Shown piece after piece: positions 1 to 7,835 of a stretch of DNA of 23,057 nt; within the stretch, counting starts at the first letter, position 1, and the number at the start of each line of letters is the position of its first letter. Both the position numbers and the translations under genes were made by a program. A model generated the notes under the pieces. It had not been told where the DNA came from and ran no database searches. It was given only the letters and a program-made list of their open reading frames with translations. This stretch comes from JAVWHX01 sp036639875 (GTDB lineage Bacteria; Bacillota_I; Bacilli_A; Erysipelotrichales; Coprobacillaceae). The stretch covers positions 1 through 23,057 of the forward strand of contig JAVWHX010000038.1 in the NCBI GenBank assembly GCA_036639875.1. The letters run 5' to 3'.

Positions 1-260
1 TCAGTAGATATAGGATTAATCAAACCAACATCAAATTCGTTATCAAGAAGAAATCTAATTAAATTATCGCCATAATGACCAGTGGCTTCAAGACCGACAA
101 TATGACGAGGACTTTTAAAAGAAGAAATGGTAGAAAGTAATTCATTGAAGCCAATAGAATCATTAGAGATTCTAAAAGGTTGAATGAGAACTTCACCATC
201 CGAGTTGGTAACAGAAGTCCAATGATCAAATTTACCAACATCAATAGAAATAAAATTCAT
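1..260 (-). CDS. IS110-family transposase, N-terminal part (runs off window)
   Basis: Read on the minus strand from an ATG at 258-260, the frame is open to the window edge (86 codons). The protein begins MNFISIDVGKFDHW and later carries GLEATGHYGDNLIRFLL and DVGLINPIST. This is the hallmark N-terminal DEDD (RuvC-like) domain of IS110/COG3547 transposases: an early Asp in the IDVGK strand and a Glu in the GLEATGHY motif. The family acts as an RNA-guided recombinase. An AAAGGA ribosome binding site lies just upstream (about 272-277 on the plus strand). The catalytic C-terminal serine domain and the other end of the element are outside the window, so intactness cannot be judged. The family call is firm; the specific subgroup is not resolved. 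Confidence 0.9.
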   Translation of the reverse strand, partial: MNFISIDVGKFDHWTSVTNSDGEVLIQPFRISNDSIGFNELLSTISSFKSPRHIVGLEATGHYGDNLIRFLLDNEFDVGLINPIST

Positions 261-430
261 GTAAAACACATCCTTTCGTTTTATGTGAATATGACAACCA
301 CAAGTAAAGTATCAAAGAGCCTGGTGGGAGATACAAGTTCAAAAATCGACTTATCTAACTAATCACAATTGAGATACAATAATGTGGCAATAACCTCGCC
401 AAGGTAGTCAAGCTACAGGTGAAAAATAAT
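261..430 (-). ncRNA. Candidate IS110 bridge RNA in the transposase 5' non-coding region
   Basis: IS110-group elements are known to encode a bridge RNA of roughly 150-200 nt between their left end and the transposase start. This stretch has that position and orientation and holds no gene. On the minus strand it can form successive hairpins. GTAG/CTAC (416-413 with 407-404) and TGGC/GCCA (401-398 with 388-385) lie near the 5' side. TATCT/AGATA (376-372 with 356-352) encloses a 15-nt loop. GTATC/GATAC (334-330 with 313-309) encloses a 16-nt loop. The two larger loops are where target- and donor-binding loops would be expected. A last hairpin, CACAT/ATGTG (287-283 with 271-267), places the transposase ribosome binding site in its loop. 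The exact RNA ends and the guide sequences cannot be assigned without the other end of the element. Confidence 0.5.
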
Positions 431-480
431 AAAGTACACATTCACAATTCAATTCTAAACAAAATACAGAGAAAGGAAAA

Positions 481-524
481 GGTATATCAATAATGACAGT
501 TAAATAAGTCATTTATAATATACC
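481..524. promoter_or_regulatory. Inverted repeat upstream of the mannosidase operon (operator candidate)
   Basis: An interrupted palindrome lies just before the first operon gene. GGTATAT at 481-487 matches ATATACC at 518-524, and AATGAC at 492-497 matches GTCATT at 508-513, around a 10-base AT-rich centre. It ends within the spacing to the ribosome binding site (AGGTGA, 525-530). It could be a regulator operator, possibly for the RpiR-type protein encoded at the end of the operon, or a target site for the neighbouring insertion element. A TATAAT at 514-519 lies inside it but would start transcription almost at the ribosome binding site. Confidence 0.4.
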
Positions 525-534
525 AGGTGAAATT

Positions 535-1809
535 ATGAGAACACAAAAGATTGAAGAAATGTTAGAAAAAGCAGATAAAGTATTACAAGGAAATCAAACA
601 TTATGTCAGATGTTTAAACAGTGCTATGTATCAACAATTGATACATCAACACAAATCAATGGTGATAAAACTTATATTATTACTGGTGATATTAATGCAA
701 TGTGGTTAAGAGATTCAAGTGCCCAAGTGAATCACTATTTACCTCTTATTCACGAAGATAACGAATTAAGAATAATGATTAAAGGATTAATTAAAAATCA
801 AATTGATTTTATTTTATTAGATCCTTATGCTAATGCATTTTTAAAAGAACCAGTTGTTGAACGAGAGTATTATGATCGTACTGATATGCATCCGCTTGTT
901 TGGGAAAGAAAATATGAAGTAGATTCTTTATGTTATCCCATTCGTTTGGCTTATCAATATTATCAAAACTGTAAAGATAAAAGTATTTTCACAAAAGAGT
1001 TTTTAAAATGCTTATATACAATTATAGATACATTTATATTAGAACAAAAACATTTTGAGAATTCTACTTATCAATTTCAAAGGGATATGGCTAAGGTTTG
1101 GGGATTAGAGAAAACAGAGACATTACAAAATCACGGAAAAGGAATGCCTGTGAATTATACTGGTATGACTTGGAGTGGCTTTAGACCTTCTGATGATGCA
1201 TGTCGTTTTCATTATAATATTCCTGGAAATATGTTTATTTCTGTTACCCTTTCTTATATTCAAGAATTTGCTAGGGATATTTATCAAGATGATATCTTAT
1301 TTGAAAAAGCAAAGTCATTACAGTTTGAAATTGATTATGGGATTGAATTATATGGGATTGTAGAACATATACGTTATGGAAAAATTTATGCTTATGAGAC
1401 GGATGGATATGGAAATCATTGTTTGATGGATGATGCTAATGTCCCAAGTTTATTATCTTTACCATATCTTGGTTATTTACGAAAAGAAGATCCTCTTTAT
1501 CAAAATACAAGAAAGTTTATTTTAAGTATTGATAATCCTTATTATTATCAAGGAGAAAAACTTTCGGGTATTGGTTCTCCTCATACATGGGTAGGTTATG
1601 TTTGGCCAATTGCTTTATCAATGCAAGGATTAACTTCTACATCTAGAGAAGAAATGTTAGAGTGTATTGATATGATTGTTTCAACAACAGGGGATACATT
1701 ATATTGTCATGAAAGTATTGAATGTAATGATGATACAAAGTATACAAGACCTTGGTTTTGTTGGGCAAATTCATTGTTTTGTGAATTGGTTATAAAGGCA
1801 TATTTTTAA
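535..1809 (+). CDS. GH125 exo-alpha-1,6-mannosidase (metal-independent)
   Basis: The 424-residue protein matches glycoside hydrolase family 125, inverting exo-alpha-mannosidases that remove terminal alpha-1,6-linked mannose. Diagnostic stretches are GDINAMWLRDSSAQ (residues 51-64), GMTWSGFRPSDDACRF in the middle, GSPHTWVGYVWPI, and a C-terminal HESIECNDD...TRPWFCWANSLF region. The last of these is where the family's catalytic base glutamate is expected. There is no signal peptide, so it acts in the cytoplasm on imported sugar. The ATG at 535 is preceded by AGGTGA. It is first in an operon with a PTS permease and a GH38 mannosidase, which points to sequential trimming of alpha-mannosides such as N-glycan or yeast-mannan fragments. 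The insertion element lies directly upstream, so the operon's native promoter region may have been altered. Confidence 0.93.
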   Translation: MRTQKIEEMLEKADKVLQGNQTLCQMFKQCYVSTIDTSTQINGDKTYIITGDINAMWLRDSSAQVNHYLPLIHEDNELRIMIKGLIKNQIDFILLDPYANAFLKEPVVEREYYDRTDMHPLVWERKYEVDSLCYPIRLAYQYYQNCKDKSIFTKEFLKCLYTIIDTFILEQKHFENSTYQFQRDMAKVWGLEKTETLQNHGKGMPVNYTGMTWSGFRPSDDACRFHYNIPGNMFISVTLSYIQEFARDIYQDDILFEKAKSLQFEIDYGIELYGIVEHIRYGKIYAYETDGYGNHCLMDDANVPSLLSLPYLGYLRKEDPLYQNTRKFILSIDNPYYYQGEKLSGIGSPHTWVGYVWPIALSMQGLTSTSREEMLECIDMIVSTTGDTLYCHESIECNDDTKYTRPWFCWANSLFCELVIKAYF

Positions 1810-1823
1810 ATTGGAAAAATTTT

Positions 1824-1859
1824 ACAACTTATGAAATGGTAAAGGGCTTTCATAGTTGT
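1824..1859 (+). other. Intra-operon hairpin between GH125 and PTS genes
   Basis: ACAAC (1824-1828) and TATGAAA (1830-1836) pair with TTTCATA (1848-1854) and GTTGT (1855-1859), giving a 12-bp stem with one bulged T and an 11-base loop. No T-run follows, so it is not an obvious terminator. It could be an mRNA processing or stability element in the 76-base gap before the PTS gene. Confidence 0.4.
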
Positions 1860-1885
1860 TATAGTTGTTGCAGGAGGAAAAAGAA

Positions 1886-3223
1886 ATGAATAAATTTATG
1901 GAAATTTTAGAAAAATATTTGATGCCTATTTCAAATAAGATGACATCAAATAAAGTTTTAGTGGCAATTAAAGATGCTTTTATCTTAAGTATGCCTTTTA
2001 CTGTTGTAGGGTCTTTATCAGGTTTGATTAATTCTCAAGGGAAGTATTGGGCTGAACAATTTGGGATATCATTAGATGGAATTTTGGGACATATTATTAA
2101 TGTATGTGGGAATGTAAATGCTGTTGCTATGGGATTGATAGGAGTTGTTATTGTTTTATCTTCTTCATATTTCTATGCTGATCAAGTCAAAAGAGACAAT
2201 CCACATTGTGTTCCTTTAGTTGCAAGTATTATTGCATTGGTTGCATATATGGCAACAGTCCCAGGAACTTTAACTTTTGGGAAAGAAACAGTTAATGCAT
2301 ATACAATTAACTTCTTTAATTATGAAGGGATGTTTACAGGACTTGTTATTGGTTTATTAACTGCTGTTATGTATAACAAGTTAATTAAATCTAACTTTAC
2401 AATTAAGTTACCAGGTTCAGTGCCACCAGGTATCTTTAACTCATTTAAGTCAATTATACCATTCTTTCTTATTTTAATGACTTTCTCTATTGTTAAGGAA
2501 GTTGTTGAAGCATTCGGGTTTGCATCTTTACAAGTTTTATTTGCTCAATTTATAATTACTCCATTAAAAGGAGTTGGAACTGGCTTACCAGCTGTTATTA
2601 TTGTCATTATTTTAATGCAGTTATTATGGTTCTTTGGAATTCATGGTTTCTCTATTATGTGGGGATTGATTTCTGTATTATGGATGCCAATCTTTATGGA
2701 ACATATTCAATTATATTTAGAAGCAGGAAGTTTTGATGTTATTAAGGAAGTTGCCCCAAATACATTAAGTAATGTTTATGCAATGATTGGTGGTTCTGGT
2801 TCAACTTTAGCACTTGTTGTTTTATTATTATTTGTTGCTAAAAAAGGATCACCAGAAAGAACTGTTGGGAAATTATCATTAATTCCAGGGTTATTCGGAA
2901 TTAATGAACCATTAACATTTGGTTTACCTATTGTTTTAAATCCAATTATGTTCTTCCCATTTGTATTTGTACCAGTTGTGAATGCTATTATTGGATATTT
3001 TGCAACATCATCTGGTTTGGTTAATCCTTTGGTTGTTTTAAATTCAGGAGCTGAACCAATCTTTGTAAATGCATGGGTTTTAGGTGCGTTTACATTAAGT
3101 CCTGTTATCTTATGTGTTGTTTTATTTTTCTTGGATATGGCTATGTATTATCCATTTGTAAAATTACAATTAAAAGCAAATAAATCTAAAGTAGAAGATA
3201 CTATTGATATTCAAGGAGCGTAA
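1886..3223 (+). CDS. PTS transporter subunit IIC, lactose/cellobiose (Lac) family
   Basis: This is an integral membrane sugar permease of the PTS EIIC Lac family, about 445 residues, the normal length. It shows multiple hydrophobic segments, the conserved FFGIHGFSIMWG stretch, and the family signature GINEPLTFGLPIVLNP (G338 onward) near the C-terminus. The start is set at the ATG at 1886 because AGGAGG (1872-1877) lies 8 bases before it; a TTG at 1865 lies upstream of that site. EIIC proteins of this type normally work with separate IIA and IIB proteins that phosphorylate the sugar on import. Neither is encoded here, so they must be supplied in trans. The flanking mannosidases suggest an alpha-mannoside substrate, possibly delivered phosphorylated. 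The substrate is inferred from context only. Confidence 0.9.
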   Translation: MNKFMEILEKYLMPISNKMTSNKVLVAIKDAFILSMPFTVVGSLSGLINSQGKYWAEQFGISLDGILGHIINVCGNVNAVAMGLIGVVIVLSSSYFYADQVKRDNPHCVPLVASIIALVAYMATVPGTLTFGKETVNAYTINFFNYEGMFTGLVIGLLTAVMYNKLIKSNFTIKLPGSVPPGIFNSFKSIIPFFLILMTFSIVKEVVEAFGFASLQVLFAQFIITPLKGVGTGLPAVIIVIILMQLLWFFGIHGFSIMWGLISVLWMPIFMEHIQLYLEAGSFDVIKEVAPNTLSNVYAMIGGSGSTLALVVLLLFVAKKGSPERTVGKLSLIPGLFGINEPLTFGLPIVLNPIMFFPFVFVPVVNAIIGYFATSSGLVNPLVVLNSGAEPIFVNAWVLGAFTLSPVILCVVLFFLDMAMYYPFVKLQLKANKSKVEDTIDIQGA

Positions 3224-3225
3224 AA

Positions 3226-5874
3226 TTGAAAAATTTACATTTTATATCACATACTCATTGGGATAGAGAATGGTTAAGATCTAGTGATGCATCACGCATT
3301 CGTTTGGTGAGGCTATTTGATCAATTGTTAGACATTCTAGAAAAGGACCCAGAGTATAAATACTTTACTTTTGATGGGCAAACCGCTGCTTTAGAAGACT
3401 ATTTAGAAATCTGTCCTTATCAAGAACAAAGAGTAAAAAAATTAGTTAGTGAAAAAAGATTATTAATTGGACCTTGGTATGTTCAACCAGATATGATTAT
3501 GCCTAGTGGAGAATCATTAGTTAGAAATCTGCTGATTGGAACAAATATGGCTCAAGATATGGGACATTGTATGAATGTTGGCTGGGTTCCTGATGCTTTT
3601 GGTCAAATCAAAAGAACTCCTGAATTGTTTAGTCAATTTGGGATGGATGCAGTCTTTATATGGCGTGGATTTGATTATGATATGATAGATGATTCTCTCT
3701 TTTTGTGGCAAGGTGACGGGAATACAAAGCTATTAGCAGTACATATGGCTTTGGGATATGGCTATTATCGCGGTTTAACGAAAGAGAGTCAAAAGGATAT
3801 TGAAATACATTTAAAGACTTTAAATGAAAGATTTAAAGATGGTGAAATATTGTCTATGTTAGGAAGTGATTATGTATTTCCTAGTTATGAAACATCTTCA
3901 TTATTAAAAGAACTTTCTTTTGAAGACGTTCAAATCTTACAATCAAATCCAGAACTTTATATTAAAGCAGTTCAAGAAACTCTTCAAAATAATCCAAGAG
4001 AATTACAAGTTTATTCAGGTGAAGCGAGAAGTGCGGCCCTTGGTAGAATGCATGCAGGAATAACTTCTACAAGAATTGATATTAAAAATCAAATGCGTTA
4101 TTATGAAACTTTTCTCCCTAAAGTAGTAGAACCATTAGGTATCATTTGTAAAAGTTTAGGTGCTCATTACTGCCAAGATGTTTATAATTATTTTTGGAAA
4201 ATTATCTTTAAGAATCAATTTCATGATTCTATGTATAGTTCTTCACCAGAAACAGTCAATCAAACTGTTGAAAACAGATTGTTAAACTTAAGACATGGTT
4301 TAAATGAATTGGTTTGGTTAAGTATTCGTCATATTATCAATCATATTCAAACAGCATGTTTAAAAGAAAATGAAGATATATTAGTTTTGTTAAATACGTT
4401 GCCTTATCAAAGACAAGATTATGCGTTTGTAAGTATGATTGTTGAACATCAAAATTTTGTATTAAAAGATGAACATGATCAAGTTATTCCTTATATCCTG
4501 ATGAATGAGGATAAAGAAGTCAGTGCTGAAATAGAATATTATAATGGTATTCATAATTTTCATGATGGTGGAGAAATTATTGAAGGAAGTAAATACCGTG
4601 TTCAATTGAAAATAGCAGCTTCAATGATTCCATCAATGGGATATAAGATTCTTAAAGTTTGTTTTGATCAAAAGAATAAGGAAACTATACAAGGTGATGT
4701 TCATATTATCGATGATTATCATGTAGAAAATCAATATTTAGATATGATTGTGAATGATAATGGAACTTTGACTGTTACAAATAAACATACAAAAACAACT
4801 TATCAACACGTTCATACATTGATTGAATCAGGAGATGATGGTGATGAATATAATTATTCACCACCAAAGAATGATTCAAGATTAACTTCCTTGAATATGA
4901 AACCAAGAATTGAGTGTATAGAATCATCTTCAATAGAAGTGGTGTATAAAATAACATACGATTTTATAACACCAGCGAGAATTGAAAATCATTATCGTAT
5001 TGATACTGAAAAAGTGACTTCTCAAATAGTTTCTTATATTTCATTAAAAGCACATCAAAAAACAATTGATTTTCATACATCTATTCTTAATAAAGGAAAA
5101 GATCATATTATCAAAGTTGCTTTTAAAGATGTTTATTCTTCAAAAGAAAATTTAAGTCAAGATCATTTCGGAACAATTGTAAGAAGTAATACAATTTTAA
5201 AACAACGTGGTTTAGAAAATGGTGCAACAGAAGAAGAATTACCAATATATCCAATGAAGCGTTTTGTTAAACTCAATCATAACCAAGAAGCATATGCGAT
5301 TATAAGTGGTGGACCAATGGAATATACAATTGAAGATGATCAAACTTTATGTTTAACATTATTAAGAAGTGTAGGTAAATTTGGAAAAGCTGATTTATTA
5401 ATTCGTCCTGGACGTTCTTCTGGCTACCGATTGGATGCTCCTTCATCTCAATTGGAAAAAGAAGTTACAAGTGATTACTCAATATATTTTGGTGATGATA
5501 ATGTAATTGATGATTTGATTAAACAATCTGAAGTTTTAACGACACCAATCATAACAAGATATGTCAATAAACTTGATAAACATAAAGATAATGATTTGTT
5601 GTGGGATTATTCAATGTGTCAAGTGAGTGATGGATTAGAATTAATAGCTTTAAAACAATGTGAAAAAGATAATGGTATTGTTTATCGCTTCAATAACAAT
5701 ACTGAACATGATATTGATGAAGGACTATTAACTCTTCATAAAGGAAGTCGTTGTTATTATAGTAATGTTAAAGAGGAAGTATTAGAAGAACTTGAGGTTA
5801 TCTCAAATCAAGTGAAACTTCCAAAAGTTTTAGCACAAACATTTATAACAGTGATTGTGAAGGAGAGTGATTGA
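3226..5874 (+). CDS. GH38 alpha-mannosidase
   Basis: The 882-residue protein has the GH38 hallmarks. HTHWDREW at residues 9-16 holds zinc ligands H11 and D13. VPDAFGQ carries the nucleophile-position Asp D123. A QFHDSMYSS motif (H333, D334) supplies the remaining zinc-site histidine. The alpha-mannosidase middle domain and a beta-rich C-terminal domain follow. GH38 enzymes are retaining zinc-dependent alpha-mannosidases; bacterial members include alpha-1,3-mannosidases and MngB, which cleaves a PTS-phosphorylated mannoside. Translation starts at TTG (3226), three bases after the PTS gene stop, with AAGGAG at 3213-3218. The two are probably co-translated. There is no signal peptide. The linkage and whether the substrate is phosphorylated are unknown. 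The stop codon lies inside a terminator stem. Confidence 0.93.
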   Translation: MKNLHFISHTHWDREWLRSSDASRIRLVRLFDQLLDILEKDPEYKYFTFDGQTAALEDYLEICPYQEQRVKKLVSEKRLLIGPWYVQPDMIMPSGESLVRNLLIGTNMAQDMGHCMNVGWVPDAFGQIKRTPELFSQFGMDAVFIWRGFDYDMIDDSLFLWQGDGNTKLLAVHMALGYGYYRGLTKESQKDIEIHLKTLNERFKDGEILSMLGSDYVFPSYETSSLLKELSFEDVQILQSNPELYIKAVQETLQNNPRELQVYSGEARSAALGRMHAGITSTRIDIKNQMRYYETFLPKVVEPLGIICKSLGAHYCQDVYNYFWKIIFKNQFHDSMYSSSPETVNQTVENRLLNLRHGLNELVWLSIRHIINHIQTACLKENEDILVLLNTLPYQRQDYAFVSMIVEHQNFVLKDEHDQVIPYILMNEDKEVSAEIEYYNGIHNFHDGGEIIEGSKYRVQLKIAASMIPSMGYKILKVCFDQKNKETIQGDVHIIDDYHVENQYLDMIVNDNGTLTVTNKHTKTTYQHVHTLIESGDDGDEYNYSPPKNDSRLTSLNMKPRIECIESSSIEVVYKITYDFITPARIENHYRIDTEKVTSQIVSYISLKAHQKTIDFHTSILNKGKDHIIKVAFKDVYSSKENLSQDHFGTIVRSNTILKQRGLENGATEEELPIYPMKRFVKLNHNQEAYAIISGGPMEYTIEDDQTLCLTLLRSVGKFGKADLLIRPGRSSGYRLDAPSSQLEKEVTSDYSIYFGDDNVIDDLIKQSEVLTTPIITRYVNKLDKHKDNDLLWDYSMCQVSDGLELIALKQCEKDNGIVYRFNNNTEHDIDEGLLTLHKGSRCYYSNVKEEVLEELEVISNQVKLPKVLAQTFITVIVKESD

Positions 5875-5891
5875 TAAATCACTCTCCTTTG
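5860..5891 (+). terminator. Terminator hairpin overlapping the GH38 stop codon
   Basis: GGAGAGTGATT (5862-5872) pairs perfectly with AATCACTCTCC (5877-5887) across a GATA loop, and outer A/T pairs extend it. Only a short T-run follows, so some read-through into the regulator gene is possible. Confidence 0.75.
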
Positions 5892-5917
5892 TGTTATATT
5901 GATTGAGAGGTGGAATT

Positions 5918-6667
5918 ATGAGTTTGTTATCTTCTTTTCAAAAGAATAGTGATTCGTTAAGTAAGTTAGAGGTTGAATGCTTTCATAAGTTGATTGAAAC
6001 AGAAACATTGGATCCTAATTGTACAATTGCATCACTTGCTGATTTTTTACTTGTTTCAACAACAACAATATTTAGAATGGCTAAGAAACTAGGTTATCGT
6101 ACTTTTATGGAGTTTAGATATGATTTGTTATATCAAAGAAGAGAAACTATGTTTAGTCAAATGAGTGATGATTGTGTTGATAGTATGCAAGTGATTGAAA
6201 AGCAAATAAGTAATACAATTGATTTATTGAAGAGTACTGATATGAAATCTATTGTTGAAAAGATTTCTAAAGCATCTTCTGTTTTGATTTGTTCGACTGG
6301 TATGAATAATTATATTGCTAAGATATTGGCTGTTAAATTAAGTTTGATGGGGATTAGAACGAATTATCCTGAAGATCAATGGTTTATGTATTTAGAAGCT
6401 AATAATTTAAAAAGAGAAGATTTGGTTATTGTTTTTTCTCGTGATGGAACAACTGATTCATTATTAGATGTTATTAAGAATGCAAAAATGAGTGGGAATC
6501 AAGTTATTTTGATAACAGAAAGAAAATATTCAAAGATGCAAGAATTAGCAGATTATGCTATTTATGTATCAACTGGAGTCAATGAAGGCTATGATATAGA
6601 TACAAGACTATCTATGCATATTGCTATTGAATATATCATGAACGAACTTACAAAAATAATTAAATAA
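5918..6667 (+). CDS. RpiR-family transcriptional regulator (HTH + SIS)
   Basis: The roughly 249-residue protein has an N-terminal RpiR-type helix-turn-helix (about residues 20-75, including IASLADFLLVSTTTIFRMAKKLGY). A C-terminal SIS sugar-phosphate-binding domain (about 105-235) follows, with STGMNNYIAKILAVKLSLMG and VFSRDGTTDSLLDVI. Regulators of this family sense phosphorylated sugars and control sugar operons. It directly follows the mannosidase/PTS operon and probably regulates it. The ATG at 5918 is chosen because GAGAGGTGG lies immediately upstream; a TTG at 5903 precedes that site. A terminator stem separates it from the GH38 gene, so it may be transcribed by read-through or from a promoter I could not identify. 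Confidence 0.9.
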   Translation: MSLLSSFQKNSDSLSKLEVECFHKLIETETLDPNCTIASLADFLLVSTTTIFRMAKKLGYRTFMEFRYDLLYQRRETMFSQMSDDCVDSMQVIEKQISNTIDLLKSTDMKSIVEKISKASSVLICSTGMNNYIAKILAVKLSLMGIRTNYPEDQWFMYLEANNLKREDLVIVFSRDGTTDSLLDVIKNAKMSGNQVILITERKYSKMQELADYAIYVSTGVNEGYDIDTRLSMHIAIEYIMNELTKIIK

Positions 6668-6670
6668 CTA

Positions 6671-6699
6671 TTAAATTTTTATCATACTCATGTTAAAAT
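6671..6699 (+). promoter_or_regulatory. Possible promoter of the TetR-type gene
   Basis: A TAAAAT -10-like hexamer (6694-6699) lies 17 bases after a weak TTAAAT (6671-6676), ahead of a GAGGTGG ribosome binding site. The match is modest. Confidence 0.3.
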
Positions 6700-6739
6700 A
6701 GAGAAGAACTAAAAATATATTCTCAAATGAGGTGGATTA

Positions 6740-7291
6740 ATGAATGAACATGATCAAACAAAATATATATTTGCCCAAAGCATTAAAGATTTAATGATAA
6801 ATCAACCACTTGATAAGATTACTGTTACAGATATTGTGAAACACAGTGGAATGACAAGACAAACATTTTATCGTAATTTTCAAGATAAATATGATTTGGT
6901 GAATTGGTATTTTGAAAAGTTAGCTGATAAGTCTTTTCGTCAGATTGGGAATTCTTCAACATTAAGAGAAGGTCTTATAAAGAAGTTCACTTTCTTATTA
7001 AATGATAAAGTCTTTTTTATGCAAGCTTTTCAGTCTAAGGATTATAATAATGTAGAGAATTATGATTATCAATGTATATTAGAATTCTATCGTCATATTA
7101 TTGAAAAGAAAATAGGTGAAATTCCTTCAGATATTATGTTTTTATTAGAAATGTATTGTCATGGTTCTATTACAATGACAGTTCGTTGGGCAGTTCAAGG
7201 TATGCAAGAAAAACCTGAAGTTGTTGCTGAATTATTGTTAGATGCTTTACCACCAAAATTAGAAGAATTGTTATCAGATTTAGGGAAGTAA
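6740..7291 (+). CDS. TetR/AcrR-family regulator, DhaS-like
   Basis: The 183-residue protein has a TetR-type N-terminal helix-turn-helix (KITVTDIVKHSGMTRQTFYRNF, about residues 26-47). Its all-helical C-terminal domain resembles the TetR_C_8 domain found in DhaS-like regulators. The overall pattern (DLM near residue 18, RQTFYRNFQDKYDLVNWYFE) fits that subgroup. The start at 6740 has GAGGTGG in good position. No dihydroxyacetone kinase genes are nearby, so a DhaS function should not be assumed. It is followed by a terminator that includes its stop codon, so it is probably a single-gene unit. Ligand and targets are unknown. Confidence 0.85.
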   Translation: MNEHDQTKYIFAQSIKDLMINQPLDKITVTDIVKHSGMTRQTFYRNFQDKYDLVNWYFEKLADKSFRQIGNSSTLREGLIKKFTFLLNDKVFFMQAFQSKDYNNVENYDYQCILEFYRHIIEKKIGEIPSDIMFLLEMYCHGSITMTVRWAVQGMQEKPEVVAELLLDALPPKLEELLSDLGK

Positions 7292-7312
7292 TTTTTTACT
7301 TCTTTTCTTTTA
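7283..7312 (+). terminator. Rho-independent terminator after the TetR gene
   Basis: GAAGTAA (7285-7291) pairs with TTACTTC (7296-7302) across TTTT, with G-T pairs extending the base, followed by TTTTCTTTT. The left arm includes the TAA stop codon. Confidence 0.7.
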
Positions 7313-7329
7313 TTTAAAATAGGAAGTGA

Positions 7330-7335
7330 TATAAT
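7330..7335 (+). promoter_or_regulatory. -10 box for the 7357 gene
   Basis: A perfect TATAAT lies 22 bases before the start codon, just ahead of AAGGAG. No convincing -35 hexamer is seen at 17 bases upstream, where the T-rich terminator tail lies. Confidence 0.4.
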
Positions 7336-7356
7336 AATAACAAGGAGATGGTTTTG

Positions 7357-7821
7357 ATGCAAAAGGAAGTTGGAATCAATAATATAACTGATACAATGCT
7401 TTTGTTTGATACAAAATCTAAACAAAATATAATAGATCTTTGTAAGTGGAAATGTAAGAGAATTCATGATTTCAATATTGATGAATTAGTCATGTATAAT
7501 CAGTTTATGTCTTTACCTATTTGTTTAGATGATTGGATAGATATTGATAGTGAAAAATCTTTTGAAAATATTTTAATTGCATTGTTAAGAATTACTGATC
7601 CAATAGGTGGTAGACCAGGTTTGTCATTGTCTACAGTTTTGGTTGGGTATGATTGTGATACAAATATGAATTTCATTTTTTGTGGACAATATTATCATGG
7701 TAAGCATTCTTTACTAGGCTATTATGAGAATGGTCAGGAAATGAGATATCAAGAGGAATTGGTTTTTACAGGTGTTTTAGATAAGCAAGCCTATGCTCAC
7801 ATGAAGCATGATTGGGAATAA
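7357..7821 (+). CDS. Unrecognised protein, 154 residues
   Basis: I do not recognise this family. The ATG at 7357 is chosen because AAGGAG (7342-7347) is 9 bases before it and abuts the other ATG at 7348. The protein is soluble-looking, without signal peptide or membrane segment, and mildly acidic. A distinctive central stretch reads ITDPIGGRPGLSLSTVLVGYD. A scattered set of Cys residues (LCKWKCKR, FFCGQ-like FIFCGQYYHG) shows no clear metal-binding spacing. It is followed 14 bases later by a zinc-ribbon gene and is probably co-transcribed with it. Codon use looks like that of the neighbours, so nothing suggests recent transfer. Confidence 0.75.
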   Translation: MQKEVGINNITDTMLLFDTKSKQNIIDLCKWKCKRIHDFNIDELVMYNQFMSLPICLDDWIDIDSEKSFENILIALLRITDPIGGRPGLSLSTVLVGYDCDTNMNFIFCGQYYHGKHSLLGYYENGQEMRYQEELVFTGVLDKQAYAHMKHDWE

Positions 7822-7835
7822 GGGAGGGGATTTCT

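Noticed and set aside
180..362. Plus-strand open frame across the insertion-element start
   Set aside because: It is antisense to the IS110 transposase and its upstream RNA region, with no ribosome binding site or family resemblance.
514..519. TATAAT as the promoter of the mannosidase operon
   Set aside because: A start site about 7 bases downstream would fall inside the ribosome binding site. The best -35-like hexamer (ATGACA, 493-498) is only 15 bases away.
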